This document shows positions 51,304-61,100 of a stretch of DNA of 64,000 bases, piece by piece (the stretch's first letter is position 1; every line of letters starts with the position of its first letter). The notes below the pieces were generated by a model. It had not been told where the DNA came from, searched no databases, and saw nothing but the letters and a program-made list of their open reading frames with translations. Source of the stretch: SHWC01 sp050173345 (GTDB lineage Bacteria > Pseudomonadota > Alphaproteobacteria > UBA828); assembly GCA_050173345.1 (NCBI GenBank), contig JBFXKW010000010.1, positions 41,644 through 105,643 of the forward strand, given 5' to 3'. The position numbers and the translations under genes are program-made.

Positions 51304-54300
51304 ATGAACGTCATGACCGCATCTTCCGCCGCCGCCGCGGCGGCGGGCCAGCCCATTGTCCCTGCATCCGCACTGTTCCACGCCGCAGGGCATCTGCTCC
51401 CGGACCTGGAGCGGGGCCGCATCGTCGATGCGCGGCGCCTGCGCGCTGCCATGGAACACGCCTTCGGCGGCTCCGACGCCGACGGCGCATGGAGCTGGAA
51501 GGACGCCTATGAAGCCTGCGAAGCGGCTCAGGTCTTGTTCCTGCGCAAGTTCGGCCCGGCCATGCGCGCCCGGGCCGAAGCTCCGACCGTGCTTCTCGCG
51601 ATGCTGGCCAAGCTCGCCGCCCTCCTGCCGTCGCAGACGCGTCGTTCAGAAGAATCACAAGCGCTTCAGCAGTTCTCTACACCGATCGCGCTTGGATATG
51701 TCGCCACTGTCGCGGCCGGCATCACGCCCCGCGACCTGGTGCTGGAACCATCGGCCGGCACCGGACTGCTCGCCATCTTCGCCGAGCACGGTGGTGCCTC
51801 GCTCGTCCTGAATGAATTGGCCGAGACGCGTGCCGGGCTGCTCTCGCATCTATTCGCCGGCGCGGCCGTCACCCGCCATGACGCGGCGCATATCCACGAT
51901 CATCTCGACGCCGGCATCCGGCCGAGCGTCGTGCTGATGAACCCGCCCTTCTCGGCAGCGGCGCATGTGGACGGCAAGGTCGCCGACGCCGCCCTGCGCC
52001 ATGTCTCGTCGGCGCTGGCGCGCCTCGCCGAAGGCGGCCGCATGGTCGCGATCACCGGCGCCAACGTTTCCCCCGACAACCCCACTTGGCGCGACGGATT
52101 CGTGCGGCTCCAGGAGCGGGGCCGTGTCGTGTTTTCCGCCGCCGTCGACGGTCGCGTCTATGCCCGCCATGGCACCAGCGTCGAGACACGCCTGACGGTG
52201 ATCGACCGTATCCCCGCCGACGATCCGAAGGCGATCCCCCAATCGCGGGACGTAGCACCCGACGCCGCCACGCTGCTCGACTGGGTCATCCGTCACCTCC
52301 CGCCGCGCGCCGCCATGGCTGATTCCCCAACGATACCGGCCGCGACGCCCGCAGGGCGTCCGTCATCCGCACGTTCGGCGCCGCGCGTGGCGCCGCCCCC
52401 GCCCATCGGACCCGTTCCGGAAGACGCGGCCGAGGTCGCCTATGAACCTTGCGACTGGGCGCCCGCCGGAGACGGGCGCATCAGCGAGGCGCTTTATGAG
52501 GGCTATACCCTCCAGTCGATCCGCATCCCGAATGCCAAGCCGCATCCGACGCGGCTGGTGCAGTCGGCGGCCATGGCGTCGGTCGCGCCGCCCAAGCCGA
52601 GCTACCGCCCGCGTCTCCCGGCCGCCGTCATCGCCGACGGCCTGCTGTCGGACGCCCAGCTCGAGAGCGTGATCTATGCCGGCGAGGCCCACGCCGGCTT
52701 CCTCGCCGGGTCGTGGACCGTCGACGAGACCTTCGACATCGTTGCCGCCGCACCGGACGATGCCGAGACCGCCGTCCGCTTCCGTCGCGGCTGGATGCTC
52801 GGCGACGGCACCGGCGCCGGCAAAGGCCGCCAGGTCGCCGGTGTCCTGCTCGACAACTGGCTGCAAGGCCGCCGCCGCGCTGTCTGGGTGTCGAAGTCGG
52901 ACAAGCTGATCGAGGACGCGCAGCGCGACTGGTCCGCGCTCGGGCAGGAGCGGCTGTTGATCACGCCGCTCGCCCGCTTCCGCCAGGGCACGCCGATCCG
53001 GCTGGAGCACGGCATCCTCTTCACCACTTACGCGACGCTGCGCTCCGATGCGCGCGAGGCGAAGGCCTCGCGCGTTCAGCAGATCGTCGACTGGCTGGGC
53101 CGCGACTTCGACGGCGTCATCGTCTTCGACGAGAGCCACGCCATGCAGAACGCCGCGGGCGGGAAGGGCGAGCGCGGCGATCAGGCTCCGTCGCAGCAAG
53201 GTCGCGCAGGCCTTCGCCTGCAACATGCGCTGCCCAATGCCCGAATCCTCTATGTCTCGGCGACCGGCGCCACCACGGTCCACAATCTTGCCTATGCCCA
53301 GCGGCTCGGTCTGTGGGGCGGCGAGGACTTCCCCTTCGCCACACGGGCCGAGTTCGTCCAGGCGATTGAGGCCGGCGGCGTCGCGGCGATGGAAGTGCTG
53401 GCCCGCGACCTGAAGGCGCTCGGCCTCTACGCCGCACGCTCGCTCTCCTACGAGGGCGTCGAATACGAGCTGGTCGAGCACCCGCTCAGCCCGGAGCAGA
53501 CCCGCATCTACGACGCCTATGCCGGCGCCTTCCAGATCATCCACAACAATCTGACCGCGGCGCTGGAGGCCGTGAACATCACGGGCGAGGGCGGCACGCT
53601 GAACGGTCAGGCGAAGTCGGCCGCCCGTTCGGCTTTCGAGAGCGCCAAGCAGCGCTTCTTCAATCACCTCATCACTGCGATGAAGACGCCGACGCTGAGC
53701 GCCGCCGTCGATCGCGACCTCGGTGCGGGCCACGCCGCAATCATCCAGATCGTCTCGACCGGCGAGGCGCTGATGGAACGGCGTCTGGCGGAAATTCCGA
53801 CCGAGGAATGGGGCGACGTGCAGGTCGATATCACGCCCCGCGAATATGTCCTCGACTACCTGGCGCATTCCTTCCCGACGCAGCTCTACGAGCCCTTCAC
53901 CGACAGCGAGGGCAATCTGTCGTCGCGCCCGGTGTACCGCGATGGCCAGCCGGTCCGGTGCCGCGACGCCATCGAGCGGCGCGACCGCCTGATCGAAAAG
54001 CTCGCGGCACTCCCGCCGGTGCAGGGCGCCCTCGACCAGATCGTCCAGCGCTTCGGCACAGAAATGGTCGCCGAGGTCACCGGCCGCTCGCGGCGCATCG
54101 TCCGGCACGCAGACCGCCTGCGCGTCGAGAGCCGGGCCGGATCGGCCAATCTTGCCGAGACGCAGGCCTTCATGGACGACGAGAAGCGCATCCTCGTGTT
54201 CAGCGACGCCGGCGGCACGGGGCGCAGCTACCATGCCGATCTCGGTGCGAGGAACCGCCGCCTGCGCGTCCATTACCTGCTCGAAGCCGGCTGGAAGGCG

Positions 54301-55626
54301 GACACGGCGATCCAGGGCCTCGGGCGCTCCAACCGCACCAACCAGGCGCAGCCGCCGCTGTTCCGGCCGATCGCCACCGACGTGAAGGCGGAGAAGCGCT
54401 TCCTCTCGACCATCGCCCGCCGCCTCGACACGCTCGGCGCCATCACCAAGGGGCAGCGCCAGACCGGCGGGCAGGGGCTGTTCCGCGCCGACGACAACCT
54501 CGAATCCGTCTATGGACGCGCCGCCCTGCGCCAGCTCTACATGCTGCTCTATTCCGGCAAGGTCGAAGGCTGCTCCTTCCAGGCGTTCGAGGACGCCACC
54601 GGTCTCAAGCTCACCGACGGCGATGGCAGCCTGCGCGAGGAGCTGCCGCCGATCACCACCTTCCTCAACCGCCTGCTGGCGCTCACCATCGACCTGCAGA
54701 ACGTCCTGTTCGGCGTGTTCGAGGAATTGCTGCGCGCGAAGATCGAGGGCGCCGTCGCCTCCGGCACCTACGATCTCGGCGTCGAGACGGTCACCGCCGA
54801 GTCGCTGCGCGTCACCGACCGCCGCACCATCTACGTCCATCCGGGCAGCGGCGCCGAGACACAGGTCTTCACCGTGGCCCGCCGCGATCGCAACCGGCCG
54901 CTTGGCCTTGCTGAGGCGCTCGGCCGCGCCGATGATCCCCGGGCGACGCTCCTGGTCAACCGCCAGTCGGACCGCGCCGCCGTCCAGGTCCCCGCGCCCA
55001 GCCTGATGCTCGATGACGGCGAGGTCGAGCGGCGCGTCCGCCTCCTGCGGCCGATGGAGCGCCCCGCCATCCCCTTGGCCGCGATGGCGCAGACCCATTG
55101 GCGCGAAGCCGACCGCGACACCTTTAGCGCCGCCTGGAACGCCGAGATCGCCGATCTGCCGGAGTTCACCGACAGCCGGATCCATATCGTCACCGGGCTG
55201 CTTCTGCCGATCTGGAAGCGGCTTCCCGACGAAGGCTGCCGCGTCTACCGGCTCCAGACCGACGAGGGCGAGCGGGTGATCGGCCGCCTCGTCTCGCCGG
55301 CCTGGGTCGCCCAGGCGGTTGCAACCGACACACCGACGATCAGCGCCGCCGATGCCTGGACCGCCGTGCTCGACGGCCGCACCGTGCTGGAGCTCGCCGA
55401 CGGCCTCCAGCTACGTCGCGCCAAGGTCATGGGCGCGTTCCGCGTCGAGCTCTCCGGTTTCACCGACGGCATGGTCGACCGGCTGAAGGCGATGGGGCTT
55501 ACTTCCGAGATCATCGCCTGGAAGCTCCGGCTGTTCGTCCCCACCGGCGCGACCGGTCCGGCCATCCTCGCCACGTTGATGGAGAGCCATCCGCTCTTGC
55601 GCATCGCCGACCGTAGCGCGGCGTGA
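51304..55626 (+). CDS. strawberry-notch-like helicase with N-terminal methylase domain
   Basis: This is a 1440-residue protein. The N-terminal 300 residues form a methyltransferase fold (PSAGTGLLAIFAEHG near 150; NPPFSAA near 212). The SNO NTPase follows with GDGTGAGKGRQVAG (about 500), VFDESHAMQN (about 607) and SATGATTVHN (about 658). The SNO C-terminal lobe has SDAGGTGRSYHAD (about 967) and LGRSNRTNQAQ (about 1007). Such proteins are hallmarks of alphaproteobacterial mobile elements and their role is not established, perhaps DNA handling and self-modification on transfer. Confidence 0.88.
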   Translation: MNVMTASSAAAAAAGQPIVPASALFHAAGHLLPDLERGRIVDARRLRAAMEHAFGGSDADGAWSWKDAYEACEAAQVLFLRKFGPAMRARAEAPTVLLAMLAKLAALLPSQTRRSEESQALQQFSTPIALGYVATVAAGITPRDLVLEPSAGTGLLAIFAEHGGASLVLNELAETRAGLLSHLFAGAAVTRHDAAHIHDHLDAGIRPSVVLMNPPFSAAAHVDGKVADAALRHVSSALARLAEGGRMVAITGANVSPDNPTWRDGFVRLQERGRVVFSAAVDGRVYARHGTSVETRLTVIDRIPADDPKAIPQSRDVAPDAATLLDWVIRHLPPRAAMADSPTIPAATPAGRPSSARSAPRVAPPPPIGPVPEDAAEVAYEPCDWAPAGDGRISEALYEGYTLQSIRIPNAKPHPTRLVQSAAMASVAPPKPSYRPRLPAAVIADGLLSDAQLESVIYAGEAHAGFLAGSWTVDETFDIVAAAPDDAETAVRFRRGWMLGDGTGAGKGRQVAGVLLDNWLQGRRRAVWVSKSDKLIEDAQRDWSALGQERLLITPLARFRQGTPIRLEHGILFTTYATLRSDAREAKASRVQQIVDWLGRDFDGVIVFDESHAMQNAAGGKGERGDQAPSQQGRAGLRLQHALPNARILYVSATGATTVHNLAYAQRLGLWGGEDFPFATRAEFVQAIEAGGVAAMEVLARDLKALGLYAARSLSYEGVEYELVEHPLSPEQTRIYDAYAGAFQIIHNNLTAALEAVNITGEGGTLNGQAKSAARSAFESAKQRFFNHLITAMKTPTLSAAVDRDLGAGHAAIIQIVSTGEALMERRLAEIPTEEWGDVQVDITPREYVLDYLAHSFPTQLYEPFTDSEGNLSSRPVYRDGQPVRCRDAIERRDRLIEKLAALPPVQGALDQIVQRFGTEMVAEVTGRSRRIVRHADRLRVESRAGSANLAETQAFMDDEKRILVFSDAGGTGRSYHADLGARNRRLRVHYLLEAGWKADTAIQGLGRSNRTNQAQPPLFRPIATDVKAEKRFLSTIARRLDTLGAITKGQRQTGGQGLFRADDNLESVYGRAALRQLYMLLYSGKVEGCSFQAFEDATGLKLTDGDGSLREELPPITTFLNRLLALTIDLQNVLFGVFEELLRAKIEGAVASGTYDLGVETVTAESLRVTDRRTIYVHPGSGAETQVFTVARRDRNRPLGLAEALGRADDPRATLLVNRQSDRAAVQVPAPSLMLDDGEVERRVRLLRPMERPAIPLAAMAQTHWREADRDTFSAAWNAEIADLPEFTDSRIHIVTGLLLPIWKRLPDEGCRVYRLQTDEGERVIGRLVSPAWVAQAVATDTPTISAADAWTAVLDGRTVLELADGLQLRRAKVMGAFRVELSGFTDGMVDRLKAMGLTSEIIAWKLRLFVPTGATGPAILATLMESHPLLRIADRSAA

Positions 55627-55638
55627 GGGGAGGCGATC

Positions 55639-56691
55639 ATGTCCAGCATCATGTCCAGCCGGGCCGCCGATCTGGCGCGGCGTCTCGCGCGCGATGCCGA
55701 AAGCGTCTGCCGCCACTACCTTCCCAACGGCCGCCGCCACGGCCGCTACTGGCTGGTGGGCGATGTCCGGGACACGCCCGGCCGCAGCCTCTATGTCCGC
55801 CTCACGGGGCCGGAATCCGGCCCTGGCGCCGCCGGCAAATGGACCGACGCCGCCACCGGCGAGCATGGCGATCTTCTCGACCTGATCGCCCTCAATCGCG
55901 GGCTCGACGCCTTGCGCGATGTGCTCGACGAAGCACGCCGCTTCCTCTGCCTGCCGCGCTTCGAGCCGCTTCATCCGACCCGCGAACCGCCTGTGCCCGG
56001 CGGATCGCCTGACGCCGCCCGCCGTCTGTTTCGTGCCGGCAAGTCTCTCGCCGGCACTCAGGCCGAAGCCTATCTCCGCGCGCGCGGCATCACCGCACGG
56101 CTCGACTGGCCGTCGCTGCGCTTCCATCCCGCGCTCTGGTATCGCGCCGACCGCAATGCCATTCGCGAGTCCTGGCCGGGACTGCTCGCCGCCGTGACCG
56201 ACGCGGCCGGCCGGATCACCGGTGTCCACCGCACCTGGCTCGACCGGCTACGCCCCGAGAAGGCCCCGCTGGCCGATCCGCGCCGCGCTCTCGGCCATCT
56301 TCTCGGCAATGGCGTCCGCTTCGGCCGCGCCGCCGACGTGCTCGTCGCCGGTGAAGGCATCGAGACCATGCTCGCGCTCAAATCGGTGCTGCCCGAGCTG
56401 CCGATGATCGCCGCGCTCTCGGCCAACCATCTCGCCGCCCTCGATCTCTCTCCGATGCTGGCCCGGCTCTATGTCGCGCGGGATCGCGATGCCGCTGGCC
56501 GACTGGCGGCGGAACGGCTCCATGCGCGCGGACGCGACGCCGGCATCGAGGTTCGAGACCTCATGCCGGCCAGGAGCGATTTCAACGTCGATCTGCGCCG
56601 GCTCGGTCCCGACGCCATGCTCGCCCGGCTGGCGGACCAGCTCATCCCGGCCGATGTCCTGCGGTTCGTGCGCCGTCTCGATGCCGCCTGA
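55639..56691 (+). CDS. Toprim domain protein, primase-like
   Basis: This is a 350-residue protein. The N-terminal region (about 1-110) resembles the zinc-lacking head of element-borne DNA primases. The Toprim core covers about 230-320, with GEGIETMLAL (catalytic Glu) and ARDRDAAGR (DxD). It lies 12 bp after the SNO gene, probably the same transcript. An alternative start at 55651 is possible. It is likely for DNA priming during transfer or replication of the element. Confidence 0.83.
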   Translation: MSSIMSSRAADLARRLARDAESVCRHYLPNGRRHGRYWLVGDVRDTPGRSLYVRLTGPESGPGAAGKWTDAATGEHGDLLDLIALNRGLDALRDVLDEARRFLCLPRFEPLHPTREPPVPGGSPDAARRLFRAGKSLAGTQAEAYLRARGITARLDWPSLRFHPALWYRADRNAIRESWPGLLAAVTDAAGRITGVHRTWLDRLRPEKAPLADPRRALGHLLGNGVRFGRAADVLVAGEGIETMLALKSVLPELPMIAALSANHLAALDLSPMLARLYVARDRDAAGRLAAERLHARGRDAGIEVRDLMPARSDFNVDLRRLGPDAMLARLADQLIPADVLRFVRRLDAA

Positions 56692-57050
56692 CCGGTGGGC
56701 CGCGACCGGCATCTCACGCGGTCCGGTGTCGGGCCGGAAGGGGACGGGGGGAGGCGTGCCGCGGACTCGCCTGCCGGCCAAGGGGCCGCGCCTGCGGCCT
56801 TCCCGAGCGGCGATCTGCCAGGGCCGGCCCCGGTCCCGCAATGGCGTCCGGCGGCTATTTTCCGCCGCCGGGCGGAAGACCGCCCGGCTTTGCATCGCGA
56901 AGCAAAATAGCCGCCTCCCGCCATCCTCCGCTCGCGCTCCGGCCCCTTGCCGGCACGCCGGCGGCGGGGTGCGGGCCCGGCTCCGTCCCCGGCGGGCGAT
57001 CGCCGTGAAGGCCGCGATGGGCGCGGCCAGACCGGCAACAGGAGCCCGCC
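56692..57050. other. gap with a 12-bp perfect inverted repeat
   Basis: 359 bp without a convincing gene. GGCGGCTATTTT (56850-56861) and AAAATAGCCGCC (56904-56915) are perfect inverted repeats 42 bp apart with further GC stems between. It may be a terminator for the SNO-Toprim unit or a protein/recombination site. Confidence 0.5.
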
Positions 57051-58010
57051 ATGACGCACGATCCCATGCCCTTCCTCTTTCCCGACACCGAGCCCGCCGA
57101 TGAGCTGCACGCCGCCTCGCCCACCGCGCATCTGCTCGACGAGCTGGCGCTCTACGGCCACCGGCCCGGCCAGGACGAGCCCGATTCCCGCCCGCTGCCC
57201 GAGGCGGACGCCGTCCGCGCCGAGCTCGGCGCGATCGTCGACGGCTTCGCCGCGATGCTGACGGACACCCGGCTCGAGGACGATCTCGACGACCTGCTCT
57301 GGTCCTTCGTCTACCTGTTCCACCGCAAGATCGGCCGCATCGAGCGCGATCTCGACGCCAACGAGCAGGCGCAGCGCCGCTCGCAGCGCGAGCAGAACGG
57401 CTCCGAGGTCCGCTCCGTCGAGCTGGAGCGCCTCATCGACCAGGGCGTCGGCCTGATCGAGCGTCGCAACGCCTTCGAGTTCTGCCGCGACCATGCCGCC
57501 GAGCACTACGAGGCCGTCACCGGCTCGCTGTGGCGGCCCCGCTCTGGCTCGATGGTCAACCATCGCGCGCTCACCTCCGCGATGATCGACAGCCGCGAGT
57601 TCATCGCCGCCCAGCGCCGCGCCGAGGCGCAACTCCTCGTGCCCACGGGCAGCCGCATCGCCTTCACCGGCGGCTCCGACTTCAACGACCACCAGCGGAT
57701 CTGGGCCGCGCTCGACAAGGTCCACGCCAAGCATCCCGACATGGTGCTGCTGCACGGCGGCAGCCCGCGCGGCGCCGAACGCATCGCCGCCTGCTGGGCC
57801 GACAATCGCAAGGTCGTGCAGGTCGCCTTCAAGCCCGACTGGAACCGCCACCGCAACGCCGCGCCGTTCAAGCGCAACGACCAGATGCTCGAAGCCCTGC
57901 CGATCGGCGTCATCGTCTTCCCCGGCTCGGGCATCTCCGCCAACCTCGCCGACAAGGCCCGCAAGATGGGCATCCCGGTGTGGCGGTTCAGCGAGGAGGG
58001 CGGCGCGTGA
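57051..58010 (+). CDS. DUF2493 (SLOG-type) protein
   Basis: This 319-residue protein has an N-terminal helical region (about 30-160), then a DUF2493/YspA-like Rossmann fold (about 200-315). Its sequence is RIAFTGGSDFNDHQRIW, then LLHGGSPRGAERIAACWA, and VIVFPGSGISANLADKARKMGIPV. Such SLOG domains bind or hydrolyse nucleotides in conflict and mobile-element contexts. It is the last backbone gene before the low-GC ATPase cargo. Function beyond this is not established. Confidence 0.82.
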   Translation: MTHDPMPFLFPDTEPADELHAASPTAHLLDELALYGHRPGQDEPDSRPLPEADAVRAELGAIVDGFAAMLTDTRLEDDLDDLLWSFVYLFHRKIGRIERDLDANEQAQRRSQREQNGSEVRSVELERLIDQGVGLIERRNAFEFCRDHAAEHYEAVTGSLWRPRSGSMVNHRALTSAMIDSREFIAAQRRAEAQLLVPTGSRIAFTGGSDFNDHQRIWAALDKVHAKHPDMVLLHGGSPRGAERIAACWADNRKVVQVAFKPDWNRHRNAAPFKRNDQMLEALPIGVIVFPGSGISANLADKARKMGIPVWRFSEEGGA

Positions 58011-58113
58011 GCGCCGTTCTCTCGATATCCATCGATGCCGGGCGACAATGTCGGACTTGCGCCAACAGCGGACGTCAAGGCAACGCTAAGAGCTCCTTCG
58101 CATAACGTCCTAT

Positions 58114-61100
58114 CTAAGAAGGGCGTTCGAATAGAACCCCCAACACCGGCCAGATGGTCTGTATGTGTGAAGCGGCGCCAGGCTTGTCAGCCAAGACAAC
58201 TGGTGGAAAGCCACCGCCGATTTCCAAGCTCTCCAGGATAACTAGGCCATCGCCTCCGGATCGAAGCCGCTTGAAATATCGACTGCCGGATGAATCCTCG
58301 GCAATCACGGGCTGATCTTCGAGCTTCTTGCACGCCTCAAGCGTTGGCATCGGGTTTGCGATGATGAGAAATTGCTTGTCCAGCGCATGCGGTTCAGCGC
58401 TATGCCCTTCGACCTCGACCAGCCCTTGCATATTCGCGAAAGCCACTTTGATATAGGAGTCGCCGCCGCAGTCACACACCTCGCCATCAGCGGCCTTACC
58501 AAACGCTGATTTCCCGTGATCGTACAGAACCCCGATAATTTTCTGCATCGTCAATGTCGACAACTTCGCCACAACGGGCGCAGAAATCATGCGAGGGTTG
58601 ATCGCACTAGCCGTCAGGACCGCGACGTCGGAGTGATTGTCGGCGATTTCCAGCCGCCGTGCCATGAGCCGGTCTTCGCTGCGCGCTACCACGAGGGATT
58701 TAGCGCTCGGCGCTTTGAATTCGCTGACCAAGAGTAAGTCGCCGGAACGCGCGACTGGCTCCAAGGTCGGCGTTGTGAGGCGGTAGATCACGTTGCTCTT
58801 GAGCTCAATGGTCTCCTTCGCTTTGCCATCGATCTGAAGATTGACGCAGCCATCCGCGGCCTTGCCATCACTCAAGGCGGCCACAGAACCCACCAAAGGC
58901 AACTTAATCGCACCGACGGCAGCCTTTCGGCCTTCAGGCAAGGAAACAGTCGGAGGCATCGCATGTAAGGCCGTCAGGCCACCGTGCAATGCCCGGTGCT
59001 CGCGCACAATCCTGAAAGCCCTTTCGAGGGCGGGCCGTAACGGCTTTGCCCAGTACGCCTGCACGTCGGTGGCTTCTGCCATCCCCAAGTGTGCACCATC
59101 GGAATGATGGGCTTTTTCGATGAACTTTATCTCCTTCACGTTCTTTCCAAGTGCTTGCGCTAGCGACTCGAACGCCTTGCGTACCCAAGGCTCGTGTTTG
59201 GCATTGTGGAGGACGGTGAGTTTTTCGCGAGAATCCCCCAGAACAAAGGTGGGTACGTTCACGTCCTCACCCCGCAACATCAGCTTGAGCATGCCTTCGA
59301 TGTACACTCGCACTGCGGCCATGTAGTCCTGGGCTGCTTTTTGCGTCTTTTCCTTGTGTACGCGCTGCCATCGCCTGTCCAACTCGTCGCCTTCGAAGAC
59401 GCCTATATGGCCCAGCTCAGGCCCGGCGGATGCGATGAGCGCCTTTCGGCCAACGACTCCGTCAACCGCGAGAAATGAAAGGAACTGTTCGTCATGCGAA
59501 GAAAGAATGATTTGCACGCCAGGAGCTTTGGCTTGGAGCGTGGCGATATATTCCGCCCACCTATGCCGATGAATGGTGTCAAAGGTTTGCTGCGGGTCGT
59601 CCAATACCATAAGGGGGCATCCATCACTGCCCATCTGCTCTACAGCCTCTTCCCGGAGAGCAAATATGAACGACCACAAGACACCTCTGATCCAGGACGT
59701 GTTGGCTACTAGCGTTGCATCAATGCGGATTTCAGCGCCCAACTGGCCCCGAACGACGAGCCCCGCCTTCTTTTCGAGTGCGGCGCTCTGGAATTTGAGG
59801 GTGTCGGATAGGTAATTGGCACTGTGGATCTGGCCAATCCTCGCAGAGAGAGCGTCAAGTGCGTCTCGTGCCTGAGCCTCTGCCATGTTCCCAAGATTCT
59901 TGAGCGGAGCCAACGCATCGGCAATCGCCTGCCGCTGTTCGAGCTCCTTTTCGATCTTCCGAGCGGCCACGCCCTGCCTCCAGGCGGCCCGCATGGCCTC
60001 AGCACCCAGCCTAAACGGCTCCGCCTCCCCCAACGACTTTGCGATCCGACCGACATGGGCCGACAACGTTTCAGGGTCTGTCGCCGGAATAGTCCCATCG
60101 GGTAGGGGGTCGGCGGCTGACAAAGCCTTCCACCATTTCAACCATAGCGAGCTTTCAACTTCGAACCAAGTCGCGAGGCTAGACAGCTTTTCTATCCTTG
60201 CGATGCGGCCGAAGATTGCCCCAGTTCCAGCAACGGTCTCCTCTTCGAGGGCCGGCGCCTTCATTTCCGTTGATGGCGCGGTCACCAGTGCGACTTTGGA
60301 GAGCGCGCCGCACCTTGAAAGATATTTTTGATAGCGGTCTGCATTCACGAATGCCGCCTCAAAGGCCCTAACCAGATCCGAACGAGGTTCTGTGGCGACG
60401 TCCTCGGAAAGGTAGCGCCGCATGGCCTGCGGGACAGCTGCTTCCAACTCCGCCATTATCCCGATCACGTTGTCGGACAACTTTCGGGTGGCGGCTTCAC
60501 CGGCGCTCTGCAACTCGCCTAGCTCAGCCTGCAGTTCGGGTTTATCCTTGAGCGAATGTCTACAAGTGGGACATTCGTCGATCGCTCCGCCGCCATGCTC
60601 AGCGTGCCATCGTGCCGCTGCGGCCTTTAGTCGATAGCGCGTGTCCGATATCGCCTTGTTGTGGAATTCGATTGCAGTAGCGAGGGCGGTTCTCGCGTTT
60701 GCTACGGCCTGCGCTAATTCCTGCCGGATCTCCGCGGGTAACGAATTGGAGATGCTTTCAAAGGTCTTCCATTTCTGGAGTCCAGCCAGCCCGGATTCGA
60801 TATCACCCTCGGCTCCTGACAAAGCAATGGCGATCTGCCTCTGTGTCTGCGCGTCGGCCAAGTCCAGACCGGGCGCCAAGTCATCCGAAACGACTTTTGT
60901 CAGATCACCGGCCTTATCGATCTGTTCCTTTCCGAACTTGGCCATGGCGCCATTGGGATCGTCGGTTTCTGCGATCTTAAAATCGCGAACGACGATACTG
61001 ACCGCCGCCAGCGCGGTTTTAGCGGCCTCTACCTGCTTTTCGAATTCGGCCTTGGCCGTTGCCAGCTCGGTCTTCTTGTAGGAGAGGTAATCGCGTCCGC

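Noticed and set aside
52363..55185. 940-residue frame on the minus strand across the strawberry-notch gene
   Set aside because: Antisense to a gene with clear motifs; composition is that of a high-GC shadow.
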